A stretch of DNA of 64,000 bases. Origin: Aradus depressus (Eukaryota; Arthropoda; Insecta; Hemiptera; Aradidae). A model generated the notes under the pieces. The model had not been told where the DNA came from. It searched no databases and worked only from the letters and a program-made list of their open reading frames with translations. Position numbers and translations under genes: made by a program. Every line of letters starts with the position of its first letter. Position 1 is the stretch's first letter. Location of the stretch: NCBI GenBank assembly GCA_963662175.1, contig OY759223.1, positions 24,467,460 to 24,531,459 of the forward strand, in the 5' to 3' direction. This document shows, piece by piece, positions 54,840-64,000 of the stretch.

Positions 54840-57550
54840 GCTTGTTCTGGATCATCTCTATGAAGCAACTGCAGATCGATTGATAGTCACTTCGGGGCCG
54901 CAGTACCTTTTCCGTTTCCAACCTTACATAACGACCTCAAAGTTCCTTTTGTCCAGGACCTCATCAAATCCCATTTTTTCAAGTTTCACACGAACCTCTC
55001 CTTCTACAATAATCCTCTTGTCAAATCCTTATGATCATAAGCTCATCCGCACAATCCTTTAAGAAGGCTGAGGCGGTGTTGGCCTCGCGATCTACTGTAA
55101 TTTGTACTTCATATTTTTTCAAATTTTAATATTTTTTATTTATTTTATTTTATTATTTTTAGTGTGTTTTATTAATTTATTCATTTTATTTTTATTTTAT
55201 TTTTTCTCATACGGCATTTTTAAGGGAGTGCTGGTGATGACGGGATTCTCCTCTCCTGGACAGTGGATGGTTGGGCAGTGTAGTGGGAGGGTCAGCGCTG
55301 ATCTCCTGCGGCCACCTCTCCTCTCCTGGACAGTGGATGGTTGGGCAGTGTAGTGGGAGGGTCAGCGCTGATCTCCTGCGGCCACCTCTCCTCTCCTGGG
55401 CAGTGGATGGTTGGGCAGTGTAGTGGGAGGGTCAGCGCTGATCTCCTGCGGCCACCTCTCCTCTCCTGGACAGTGGATGGTTGGGCAGTGTAGTGGGAGG
55501 GTCAGCGCTGATCTCCTGCGGCCACCTCTCCTCTCCTGGACAGTGGATGGTTGGGCAGTGTAGTGGGAGGGTCAGCGCTGATCTCCTGCGGCCACCTCTC
55601 CTCTCCTGGACAGTGGATGGTTGGGCAGTGTAGTGGGAGGGTCAGCGCTGATCTCCTGCGGCCACCTCTCCTCTCCTGGACAGTGGATGGTTGGGCAGTG
55701 TAGTGGGAGGGTCAGCGCTGATCTCCTGCGGCCACCTCTCCTCTCCTGGACAGTGGATGGTTGGGCAGTGTAGTGGGAGGGTCAGCGCTGATCTCCTGCG
55801 GCCACCTCTCCTCTCCTGGACAGTGGATGGTTGGGCAGTGTAGTGGGAGGGTCAGCGCTGATCTCCTGCGGCCACCTCTCCTCTCCTGGACAGTGGATGG
55901 TTGGGCAGTGTAGTGGGAGGGTCAGCGCTGATCTCCTGCGGCCACCTCTCCTCTCCTGGACCGTGGATGGTTGGGCAGTGTAGTGGGAGGGTCAGCGCTG
56001 ATCTCCTGCGGCCACCTCTCCTCTCCTGGACAGTGGATGGTTGGGCAGTGTAGTGGGAGGGTCAGCGCTGATCTCCTGCGGCCACCTCTCCTCTCCTGGA
56101 CAGTGGATGGTTGGGCAGTGTAGTGGGAGGGTCAGCGCTGATCTCCTGCGGCCACCTCTCCTCTCCTGGACAGTGGATGGTTGGGCAGTGTAGTGGGAGG
56201 TTCAGCGCTGATCTCCTGCGGCCACCTCTCCTCTCCTGGACAGTGGATGGTTGGGCAGTGTAGTGGGAGGGTCAGCGCTGATCTCCTGCGGCCACCTCTC
56301 CTCTCCTGGACAGTGGATGGTTGGGCAGTGTAGTGGGAGGGTCAGCGCTGATCTCCTGCGGCCACCTCTCCTCTCCTGGACAGTGGATGGTTGGGCAGTG
56401 TAGTGGGAGGGTCAGCGCTGATCTCCTGCGGCCACCTCTCCTCTCCTGGACAGTGGATGGTTGGGCAGTGTAGTGGGAGGGTCAGCGCTGACCTCTCCTC
56501 TCCTGGACAGTGGATGGTTGGGCAGTGTAGTGGGAGTGTCAGCGCTGATCTCCTGCGGCCACCTCTCCTCTCCTGGACAGTGGATGGTTGGGCAGTGTAG
56601 TGGGAGGGTCAGCGCTGATCTCCTGCGGCCACCTCTCCTCTCCTGGACAGTGGATGGTTGGGCAGTGTAGTGGGAGGGTCAGCGCTGATCTCCTGCGGCC
56701 ACCTCTCCTCTCCTGGACAGTGGATGGTTGGGCAGTGTAGTGGGAGGGTCAGCGCTGATCTCCTGCGGCCACCTCTCCTCTCCTGGACAGTGGATGGTTG
56801 GGCAGTGTAGTGGGAGGGTCAGCGCTGACCTCTCCTCTCCTGGACAGTGGATGGTTGGGCAGTGTAGTGGGAGGGTCAGCGCTGATCTCCTGCGGCCACC
56901 TCTCCTCTCCTGGACAGTGGATGGTTGGGCAGTGTAGTGGGAGGGTCAGCGCTGATCTCCTGCGGCCACCTCTCCTCTCCTGGACAGTGGATGGTTGGGC
57001 AGTGTAGTGGGAGGGTCAGCGCTGATCTCCTGCGGCCACCTCTCCTCTCCTGGACAGTGGATGGTTGGGCAGTGTAGTGGGAGGGTCAGCGCTGATCTCC
57101 TGCGGCCACCTCTCCTCTCCTGGACAGTGGATGGTTGGGCAGTGTAGTGGGAGGGTCAGCGCTGATCTCCTGCGGCCACCTCTCCTCTCCTGGACAGTGG
57201 ATGGTTGGGCAGTGTAGTGGGAGGGTCAGCGCTGATCTCCTGCGGCCACCTCTCCTCTCCTGGACAGTGGATGGTTGGGCAGTGTAGTGGGAGGGTCAGC
57301 GCTGATCTCCTGCGGCCACCTCTCCTCTCCACTGGTGCTGTCCTCATTGAGTTTCTTTATTTTGATTTTGATTATTTAAATTTATTAAGATATTTTTTTA
57401 GTTGTGTATCTCTTTTATTTTATGGTTTCTGTTTATTCATTATGTTTTAAATATGTATTTTGTATTACTTATTATATTACCATGTCTTCTTATAGTCATA
57501 ACTTCTGCTTATTGTTATTTTTTTTGTACACATTGTAGAATAAATTAATT
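54840..57550 (+). mobile_element. Jockey-like LINE 3' end with a 70-bp array in its 3' region
   Basis: 54900-55100 encodes the decayed C-terminus of a LINE protein (VPFVQDLIKSHFFKFHTNLS, NNPLVKSL, then RRLRRCWPRDLL). It continues into the GC-rich 70-bp array and an AT-rich 3' sequence ending with AATAAA near 57540. The copy at 33280-33850 shares both flanks of the array but only one degenerate unit. Confidence 0.7.
55247..57335. repeat. GC-rich tandem array, ~30 units of 70 bp
   Basis: The unit CTCTCCTGGACAGTGGATGG + TTGGGCAGTGTAGTGGGAGG + GTCAGCGCTGATCTCCTGCG + GCCACCTCTC repeats at 70 bp. Two 57-bp units (starting at 56461 and 56798) share the same 13-bp loss, implying block duplication. 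Single variants occur near 55398, 55962, 56202 and 56537. Each unit contains the 10-bp palindrome TCAGCGCTGA. Frames across it are not real genes. Confidence 0.97.
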
Positions 57551-57552
57551 GA

Positions 57553-57875
57553 GGGCGCCGGTAGCTCAGTGGTATGCGTGTTTGACTTCTGAGATCAAGC
57601 TGAGGCCCTTAGTTTATTTTATCTGGGAGGTGAAATAAACTTAAGCACGCCGTCCTTCGGATGGGACGTTAAGCGCTAATCCCGAGCCTGTACGATGTCA
57701 GGTACTCGTTAAAGACCCCTGCCCTAGGTGAATAAAAATTTAGAGTAGACAAAATTTAGGACTTCCACAGTAGAGTCGGACTCATGTCCACCAGAGTGAC
57801 GAAAGAGCGCTGTGGTTGTAGAGGAGATGACCTCGTAGTTAAAGCCCGGGCATGAGTCATAAAACCTAAACCTAA
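57553..57875 (+). mobile_element. SINE, box B deleted
   Basis: Plus-strand copy with head GGGCGCCGGTAGCTCAGTGG; box B is removed (GAGATCAAGCTGAGGCCC). It ends GAGTCATAAAACCTAAACCTAA. Confidence 0.92.
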
Positions 57876-57954
57876 ATTGCTGGGGAAGTACATAGCAGAT
57901 GATTTGGCAGCAATGAAGAACCATCTTGGCAAAAATATTGTCCCCTATGAACAA

Positions 57955-58270
57955 TAGTTGAGGGATAAAGACACTTCCGAAGAGTATTTTTTGAAAAATA
58001 GTTATCTTAATTTTTATTATATTGAAAAATGTGTCTACTTATTATGAACGTATCTTTTATTATTATTATTATTTTATATATACTCATATATTTTTAAGTA
58101 TTTATTTGTACAGTTTTTATTAATTTCATTTTACTTTTTTTAATTTTTTTTTGTTACTACTAATCATAGATGTGTTAGACTCAAGTAGTTATAAATCTAA
58201 TTTATAAGCTATCTTAAGGTATAAGTTCATTTGACGTATCCTATTGCCAGGTATTGGTTTATCGGAAATG
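57955..58270. mobile_element. element B, copy 2
   Basis: Inverted relative to 3640-4060; starts at GGGATAAAGACACTTCC, just beyond where the hammerhead-like motif would be. It ends CAGGTATTGGTTTAT. Confidence 0.7.
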
Positions 58271-58824
58271 AATTTATTATTATTAATACGTTATCACTAT
58301 TTCTATAACTTGGCATTACCTTTTACCTGATCGCGTCTTCTCCAGTATTGCATACTTCATCCTCTCAGAATAAGGACTTACTCCGTTTCAAGGAAATTGG
58401 CTGAACTTATCTGAAATGAATTTTGAAGAAAATATTTCAATACATTCCAATGCTAGACAGAAAAATTAATTTCTTGTAAGGAAATATGCGTTTAATTTCA
58501 CAATTAATTAGTAGGTATATAAGATAAATAGAATGATGATAATTATTACTATACACGCGATTAATTATAATACAAAATTAAAATTTTAGGTGTCACTAAT
58601 TATTCTGAAATTTAGACACAGAAAAATGAATTACAATTTTCTGATACACGCAATTCGTGTATCTTTCTAATTTATCTACTTTTCGTTTATGACAGTTACA
58701 ATTCTTACGCCCATTTGCAAAATAGGATCTGTCCATTAAACGAAAGTTTTTCAGCAAACAATAAAAAACAAATATCCTGCTTTTATTTAACAATAACGGA
58801 AAACTATATAAAAAAATACTAAAC
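58271..58824. other. unassigned sequence
   Basis: AT-rich; the 89-codon minus frame at 58596-58865 overlaps the end of element D2 and has no recognisable family. Confidence 0.4.
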
Positions 58825-58914
58825 AATATTAGTATTAGATGTTTGCTAGCGACTGTAGAATTCAAAATTCTGGGGGTATTGAGGGTCAGTCAATGATGAA
58901 AACACTATTCAAAT

Positions 58915-58951
58915 GCCAACGTTTCGATATATTTCATATCATCATCAGGGC
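58915..58951 (-). ncRNA. hammerhead-ribozyme-like motif, element D2 left arm
   Basis: Minus strand: GCC, CTGATGA, T, stem II GATAT-loop-ATATC, GAAA, ACGT, T at position 17, GGC. Stem I GCC/GGC and all core residues are intact. Confidence 0.6.
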
Positions 58952-59172
58952 TAACAAACTTCATCCCTTCTCCTCAACCATCTATATTCATAGTAAGTTT
59001 CCTTGTTTTTCATCAATGTGTATATGTATGTGTATGTATATGGATGTATATTTATGTATATATGTATTTATGTGGATTTGTGTATGTGTGAATGTATATT
59101 TATGTACCTATATATAATTTTAATCAATCACTCATTATATTTTTGTAATCTTGATTCCCCCATGTTTGTTAG

Positions 59173-59209
59173 GCCCTGATAATGTTATGAAATATATCGA
59201 AACGTTGGC
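59173..59209 (+). ncRNA. hammerhead-ribozyme-like motif, element D2 right arm
   Basis: GCC, CTGATAA (G8 changed to A), T, weakened stem II, GAAA, ACGT, T, GGC. Stem I is intact; the G8 change should inactivate it. Confidence 0.5.
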
Positions 59210-59281
59210 ATTTGAATAGTGTTTTCATCATTGACTGACCCTCAATACCCCCAGAATATTAGTATTGTTTACAAACTCTTG

Positions 59282-59485
59282 GAATTAGTTATTGTGACTC
59301 ATGCCCGGGCTTTAACTAAACGGATTTTTATTCACTTAGGATAGAGTCTTTAACGAGTTTCTGACAACGTCCCATCCGAAGAAGGGCATACTCAAGGTTT
59401 TATTGAAAACCTAAGGGCCTCGGCCGGATTTCGAACCCACCATCTTGAACAGAATAGACAAGCTACCTCTAAGCTACTCTTGGAT
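59282..59485 (-). mobile_element. SINE, second subfamily, internally deleted
   Basis: Minus-strand copy: GTGACTCATGCCCGGGCTTT, then a jump to GGATTTTTATTCACTTAGG, and a head with GGATTTCGAACCC and AAGCTACCTCTAAGCTAC. Confidence 0.85.
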
Positions 59486-60373
59486 ATTGACAACCAATAG
59501 TTATCCTAAAAATCATGGTTTTATCCATTTTTGCTACGGTACTGAACGGAATTCTGAAGAAAAATTTGGATTATAGTTATACAAATTAAAAAAAAAAAAA
59601 AAATATTTATTATCAACATTTTAATTTTAAACAAACTTATTATTAATCCTCAACAGTTTCCTTTAATCACTCGACTTTTGATGAGTATCTGCAGCCCTTT
59701 TTGAGCAGCACTTCAATATTTATGATGATGTTAAAAAATGGCTTTATGAATAGATTGCCTCAAAAGAGCATCTTTTGCCTAATAGATGAACTAAGAGATA
59801 AAAAACGATAAAAAAGCTTATATAATCTACAATATATAATTATTATAAAATAAACATAAAACAAACAGAAAACTATAATATACTTTAGTTTAAATATTTT
59901 ATCATTTATTTTACCTCATATTCGTTTTATTTAGTTATAATTGTTTGGGTTTATTTCGTTGTAGTGTAGATAATTTTAAAATTATATTCTCTCATGATGT
60001 AGATTTTATTGGTTTAGTCACATTTAGTTTTAGTGTTATATACATCTTTACGTGGTTGTAGCATATAAGTAAGTATGTATAACCTTACTGATAATGTATA
60101 ATGTCAATACAGGCCCTGAAGTGCCGGAAGCATGGCAACGGCGCAATCCTCCCTCTAAAGGGGCGCCTGGTTGCACTGAAGATGAAGCACGTCTCTCATT
60201 GGCTCCCCACTAAACACCATCTCCATCTTCAAAGTCTAAACTAAGATCAAACAGTCTATATATCTTAGTTTGTACAAAATGAAAAACAACTTTAAAAAAT
60301 AATTTTAAGAAAATTCGACAACCACTCTTGTACTTTCGAGTTACGAGATTTAAGTATATATTAAAAAGGTTAC
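59486..60373. other. intronic or unassigned sequence
   Basis: If the dynein exon is functional this belongs to the intron downstream of it. A GC-richer block at 60110-60215 (GCCCTGAAGTGCCGGAAGCA...) follows a splice-acceptor-like TCAATACAG on the plus strand but encodes nothing I recognise. It contains no further dynein exon that I can see. Confidence 0.4.
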
Positions 60374-60487
60374 CTTGACTCCAGGTTTGAACCATATAAT
60401 AGGAATTGTATCGAATAAGATCTTAGGCAGGGACTCGTCCAGCATCATCGTTTGTCGGTTCCACCGCGCACCTTCCAGGTACATACC
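60374..60487 (-). CDS. axonemal dynein heavy chain, one C-terminal exon (partial gene)
   Basis: On the minus strand ...GATGCAG precedes the exon and GTAACC follows it, so both splice sites are canonical and both junctions are phase 0. The 38 codons read GMYLEGARWNRQTMMLDESL then PKILFDTIPIIWFKPGVK. This is the C-terminal domain signature of dynein heavy chains (G-hydrophobic-x-L-[ED]-GA-x-W near the start; P-[KM]-[IV]-L and P-[IV]-hydrophobic-W-hydrophobic-KP near the end), which lies about 80 residues before the protein end. Dynein heavy chains are ATP-driven microtubule motors; the 'IWFKP' form fits axonemal inner-arm types (DNAH3/7/12-like by memory), acting in cilia, here presumably sperm or sensory cilia. 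I found neither the preceding nor the final exon, so flanking introns exceed 3.5 kb and perhaps 60 kb. Confidence 0.9.
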
Positions 60488-61733
60488 CTGCATCCAATCA
60501 AATGTAATAATATTGTTATTTAACAACAATTAAATAAATAAATAAGATTTAAAACAATAATTTGAATAAAATAAAGCTTTGTGATGTAGATTCTGATGGG
60601 GCATTCTTTGATTAACACAACAAATAAATAACTGTAAAATTTCTATTTTTCTATTTTTAATCAAAAAATTCCTAATTTTTAATTTTCTTACCCAATAAAT
60701 TCCATCAAAATCGGCAAAAGTGAAGGAGGATATTAGTGGGGACTTATCAATGTGAAATTTAGTATGAGGATTCAGAACTTCTTATGAAAGTCAACTATCG
60801 ATTTTTAGCCCGGTCGATTGGCCTTGGAGGGAAAGTGAAAAATTAGTTGATTATTTCGTTCTGGGGAAGTAAATAGCCGATGATTTTTTGTCACCATTAA
60901 CGTAACAATTTGCTACAGCTATGAATGAAGAACAAAATGGTCAAAAATCTCTCTCAAATGGTTTTTTTTGTACATATCCCCGTTAATGGACTACAGAATT
61001 GTCGAATTTAGAAATAACTTCATTAGATCTTTAGAATTTTCTCTTCTGTATAAATCTATTTTATCGTGTTACTTTCCTGTAAATCTGTAGTATGAATGTG
61101 AGATAATGAGAGACTCCTTTTAAGCAATAAATCAAGACAAGGGATCACAATTATGGCTTCATTAGGTGATACCTTTTGTTGGAATAAAGTAACCTAATTG
61201 TAACCTAATAACCTAATTGCAATCATGACCTGGAAACCTGTTTGGCCTCTCAAGATAATTTTTTACTTTAACCTCACCGTATGTATATGTATATCATTGT
61301 TGCACACAGTATATCATTGCTGGGTGCAACAGTTTCATCTTTATAAATAAAAGACCTCAAAAAAAAAAATAATAAATAAAAAAATATTATAATTATAATT
61401 ATAAAATATTGTCTGAAGTTTTTCTATATTTTTCAATAATAATAATAAACTATCTTTATTACTTTGCCAAAAATACAAATACAATTCAAATTTATGGATA
61501 ACATTTTGACAGATATCCCTGGTACATACCATAGGGGGAAGTTCAAAGGCTATAATTTTTACTTTATTATCTATATATAACAAAAGATTCAAGTAACATA
61601 ATTTAAAAAAATAAGAAAGTAAATAAATAAAAATAAAAATAATCCCTGCCTTTACATTTTTAATACAAAAAATAATATTATAGAAATACTCTACTCATAA
61701 TTTTCTACTTTAGATTAATTAATAAATTTAAGT
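60488..61733. repeat. intronic or unassigned, with repeat X (minus) at 60690-60895
   Basis: 60690-60895 is the start region of repeat X in reverse (GAGGATTCAGAACTTC, TTCGTTCTGGGGAAGTA). 61341-61592 may be the non-coding end of the LINE at 61734-62330. The polypyrimidine side of the dynein exon acceptor is at 60490-60530. Confidence 0.5.
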
Positions 61734-62330
61734 CTAAATGACCTTACAATACTTCAGAACAACAGCCCAGCTTTCAACATTCAAATACCGCAACAATTCA
61801 CATTTTGACAAATAATCATGACTAAAATATATAATCCTGTATTTCCGCAAGGCCGGACAGCTGCACATAAAATGAAAAACTGATTCTACTTCATCTGTAG
61901 CACACAATGAACATATTTGTTGATCCTCTTTGTTGTGCCTTTTATAATTCAAATTTAATAACTCCGTTCTTATTTTAAGTATCCAGCTAACATCTTCAAT
62001 CTTTAAATTATCATTAAAATATGCAGCTTCATTTATTAAATAGCATAATTAGCCAAATTATATGTGGTATTAAAACTAGAAGTTCTAGACTTGATTTCTG
62101 CTCTTTCCAAATCAGTCAATGCAATTTTATTACGGAGTTCAATAAAAAAACTATTTTTATTTTTTAATAAATTTTGCACAATACCTCTGCAGAAAATGTT
62201 GAAATCATTTTTTAAAAAATGGTCTTTCAAGTTACCCCGCCTTGCTATCAAGTCATTCACAAATATTATTATCAGAAAATATGAATGAAGTCTATTTATT
62301 ATCCAGTCATGAAGGTATATATTCAATATT
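61734..62330 (-). pseudogene. LINE C-terminal region
   Basis: Minus strand: NDLIARRGNLKDHFLKNDFN, LTDLERAEIKSRTSSFNTTY, ANYAI-stop, then INEAAYFNDNLKIEDVSWIL, LNLNYKRHNKEDQQICSL, CATDEVESVFHFMCSC. The last part is a zinc-knuckle-type motif at the LINE protein C-terminus. One stop interrupts the two halves. A second copy of the knuckle part is at 38774-39019. Confidence 0.8.
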
Positions 62331-62557
62331 TAATTTAAGGTAGCTCTGTGAATGAATGGGAGAGTATTATAAAGGAAATGTAGCTGTTATTTATTGATAC
62401 AGTCGAGTGTTCCATTAAAGTTATGATACATGGATAGAGTCAATTCAATACAGGATACACAAAATGTAACACAAAACAATCGTTATCTATTATGTCGCAT
62501 ATTTCATAGCTGTCATTGAATATCAAAATGGTAGGGAAATAGTGAGAACATATATAT
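62331..62557. other. unassigned sequence
   Basis: No feature recognised. Confidence 0.35.
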
Positions 62558-62625
62558 AGTAGTTAGTTATTTTGACATGCCTGGGCTTTTAACTACAAGG
62601 TCATATCGCCTACTACCAGTAGGCG
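62558..62625 (-). mobile_element. SINE 3' tail fragment
   Basis: GTAGTTAGTTATTTTGACATGCC through CTTTTAACTACAAGGTCATA to CTACTACCAG; the rest is missing. Confidence 0.8.
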
Positions 62626-63185
62626 TCTCAGAGAATGGAGACTTATATTCTAATAAGAATACATAACAGATGTAATCAATGTAAGCACCCAGGTTTTAGT
62701 TTGATACAGAACCCCTAAGTAAGTCATCTATTGATTGTAATCAATAATCGATAACTATCAACCTAATCCTTAAAATGTTTCGATTTATATTGACAGTATC
62801 AAAATAGTTAACTTTTCTGAGAACAATTTTTTTTTTTTATTTTTCCTCAATAAAATAGTACGATTGGAGATTCTTGCTTTGGTGTAAGTGCCTATAACCA
62901 TTGATGGTATCTACGAGGAGTTATGGTGGTATATATTTTTTGTTACGATGGCTATCTCACTTGTAAATCGTACAAGACCTCTTGTAAATCGGTTTTAGTA
63001 CCCTCCCCCTACCGTGAATTCCATTCTGCATTCCTTAACAATCCACCTTCCTGAAAGTCAGCTTTCAGAGTCTCGAGACTATCCATTTAATATTATCGAC
63101 AGTGTTCTAGTTAGAATCTGGTTAATCGATTAGGAACAGAGATGTAACAACCCAGTTTCAAATTTAACTCGATTCTGGACAACTC
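62626..63185. other. unassigned sequence
   Basis: No gene recognised. A short minus-strand open stretch near 63010-63090 (MDSLETLKADFQEGGLLRNA) ends in TAG and is unsupported. Confidence 0.35.
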
Positions 63186-63189
63186 GGAA

Positions 63190-63625
63190 GAATGCTGATG
63201 TAGTGAGAAGTGATTATTTCACAAGTTTGCAAAATAAATATATATTCACAAGGATTTTATTAATTTTTGCTCGCCTCATCATAATTATAAAGTTCTGTTT
63301 GTTAAAACATACAAAATATTGTAATAATAAAATATTAAATAATTAAATTTAATTAATAAAAAAATAACAAAAATTAAATTGATGTAAATGGGCTTTACAA
63401 AATTTACATTATATGTTTCTTTTTTAAATCTGTTTATATCAATTTAATTTTTGTATTATTTTTTGTTCATTTATTTATAATATTTTATGACTATAATATT
63501 TTATGTATTTAATTAAACAGAACTTTATAATTGTTTTTTGTTACAAAGTTACTTTTTTTTTTCTCGAAACCTCGAAAGACGGCTAGAGAAAATTAATAAT
63601 ATCTGTGAGAAGTCAGACTATATTT
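63190..63625. mobile_element. element A, diverged copy
   Basis: It has the outer tail (GCTGATGTAGTGAGAAGTGATTATTTC) and inner end (ACCTCGAAAGACGGCTAGAG, ATCTGTGAGAAGTCAGACTA) of element A with a different palindromic AT-rich middle: 63270-63370 mirrors 63425-63530 (AACAGAACTTTATAATT). The hammerhead core has decayed. Confidence 0.7.
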
Positions 63626-63694
63626 TTATTTTTCTCTGAAACAAGAAATTTAATTATTAAAAAAAAAAAAAAATCCGAAAATGGTAATAAAACA

Positions 63695-64000
63695 TTTGTC
63701 GATGATCTTCCCCAGAACGAGTTGATCAATGAAGTTTTTGCTCTGTCTCCAAAACCAATCGAGCGTTTATGCTAAAAGTGGATAGTTGACTCACATACGG
63801 ACTTTTGAATCATCACAATAAATTTCAGATCGTTACATTCATTAAATCGTCTGTTATTAAACATTTTCTGTTAACCTTCACCTTAATTTCCCCCATCCCT
63901 TTGGCCGATTTGACTGAAAATCAATAGGTATCTTTCTTATGGGGTTTTGGATACAATTATTAAATTTCATATATATATGTTACGGGTAAAGTTAGATTAA
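63695..64000 (+). repeat. repeat X copy, cut by the window end
   Basis: Starts at TCTTCCCCAGAACGAGTTGA and runs through GATTTGACTGAAAATCAATAGG to the edge. Confidence 0.8.

Larger units (their letters stand above)
58837..59254. mobile_element. palindromic element D, copy 2
   Basis: Perfect 12-bp duplication AATATTAGTATT at 58825-58836 and 59255-59266. A 33-nt unpaired tail (AGATGTTTGCTAGCGACTGT...) precedes arms that match copy 1. The centre is replaced by about 180 bases of (TATG)-rich sequence. Both arms carry hammerhead-like motifs. Confidence 0.88.

Noticed and set aside
55259..57450. Overlapping 69-codon frames (MGSVVGGSALISCGHL...) as genes
   Set aside because: Translations of the 70-bp array, which has a changing frame every unit.
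60110..60215. Final dynein exon, or a plus-strand exon after TCAATACAG
   Set aside because: No reading frame on either strand resembles the dynein C-terminus; minus frames contain stops and the plus frame has no recognisable family.
63010..63090. Small minus-strand exon MDSLETLKADFQ...
   Set aside because: Stop codons on both sides, no acceptor in place and no family match.

Overview
This window is AT-rich, intron-dense animal DNA, almost certainly from an insect or other arthropod. The evidence is Jockey-like and R1/I-like non-LTR retrotransposon remnants, a DD41D Tc1/mariner-type transposase, a pogo/Tigger-like remnant, a Lep1-like Helitron, tRNA-derived SINEs and one exon of an axonemal dynein heavy chain. 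I see no bacterial gene structure, rRNA, true tRNA gene or CRISPR. A hemipteran or another insect with a large genome would fit, but the sequence alone does not fix the species.

The only host protein-coding sequence I can defend is a 38-codon dynein heavy chain exon on the minus strand at 60374-60487, with AG and GT splice sites. Everything else is repeats: about 23 copies or pieces of one ~330-bp tRNA-derived SINE (two subfamilies), at least nine 5'-truncated LINE remnants, DNA-transposon remnants, a ~550-bp unclassified dispersed repeat (here 'repeat X'), and seven tandem arrays (1.1, 21.9, 29.2, 35.2, 42.6, 48.9 and 55.2 kb). The long repetitive open reading frames at 42.6-45.8 and 48.8-49.8 kb arise only because their repeat units (87 and 48 bp) are multiples of three.

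The most unusual content is a set of palindromic elements (698-1105, 6197-6427, ~9206-9430, 14897-15503, 14931-15246, 15608-16175, 15540-16402, 21084-21270, 58837-59254). Their arms have unrelated sequences but carry the same compact motif: CTGAWGA, one extra base, a short hairpin, GAAA, a short self-complementary word, one base, then a word that pairs with the bases before CTGA. This is the hammerhead ribozyme layout, with stems I, II and III each maintained by different base pairs in different families. Six of the elements have readable 9-14-bp target-site duplications, and most have a 24-43-nt unpaired tail at one end, as expected of small non-autonomous retroelements related to Penelope-like elements.

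Layout: 0-5 kb, palindrome plus a 112-bp array, a Tigger remnant and repeat X; 5-11 kb, LINE end, ribozyme palindrome, Helitron, SINEs, LINE end; 14.7-16.7 kb, at least five nested insertions in one repeat X copy; 17.2-18.6 kb, mariner; 21-22.7 kb, nested palindromes and a 207-bp array; 25.6-26.8 kb, hAT-type MITE within another element; 29-30.8 kb, a CRE-octamer array inside a SINE; 31.8-39 kb, five LINE remnants including one LINE inside another; 42.6-45.8 kb, an 87-bp array built from a tRNA-like promoter; 48.9-49.8 kb, 18 perfect 48-bp units; 54.8-57.5 kb, LINE end whose 3' region holds ~30 units of a GC-rich 70-bp repeat; 57.5-64 kb, SINEs, second copies of two families, the dynein exon and a LINE remnant.
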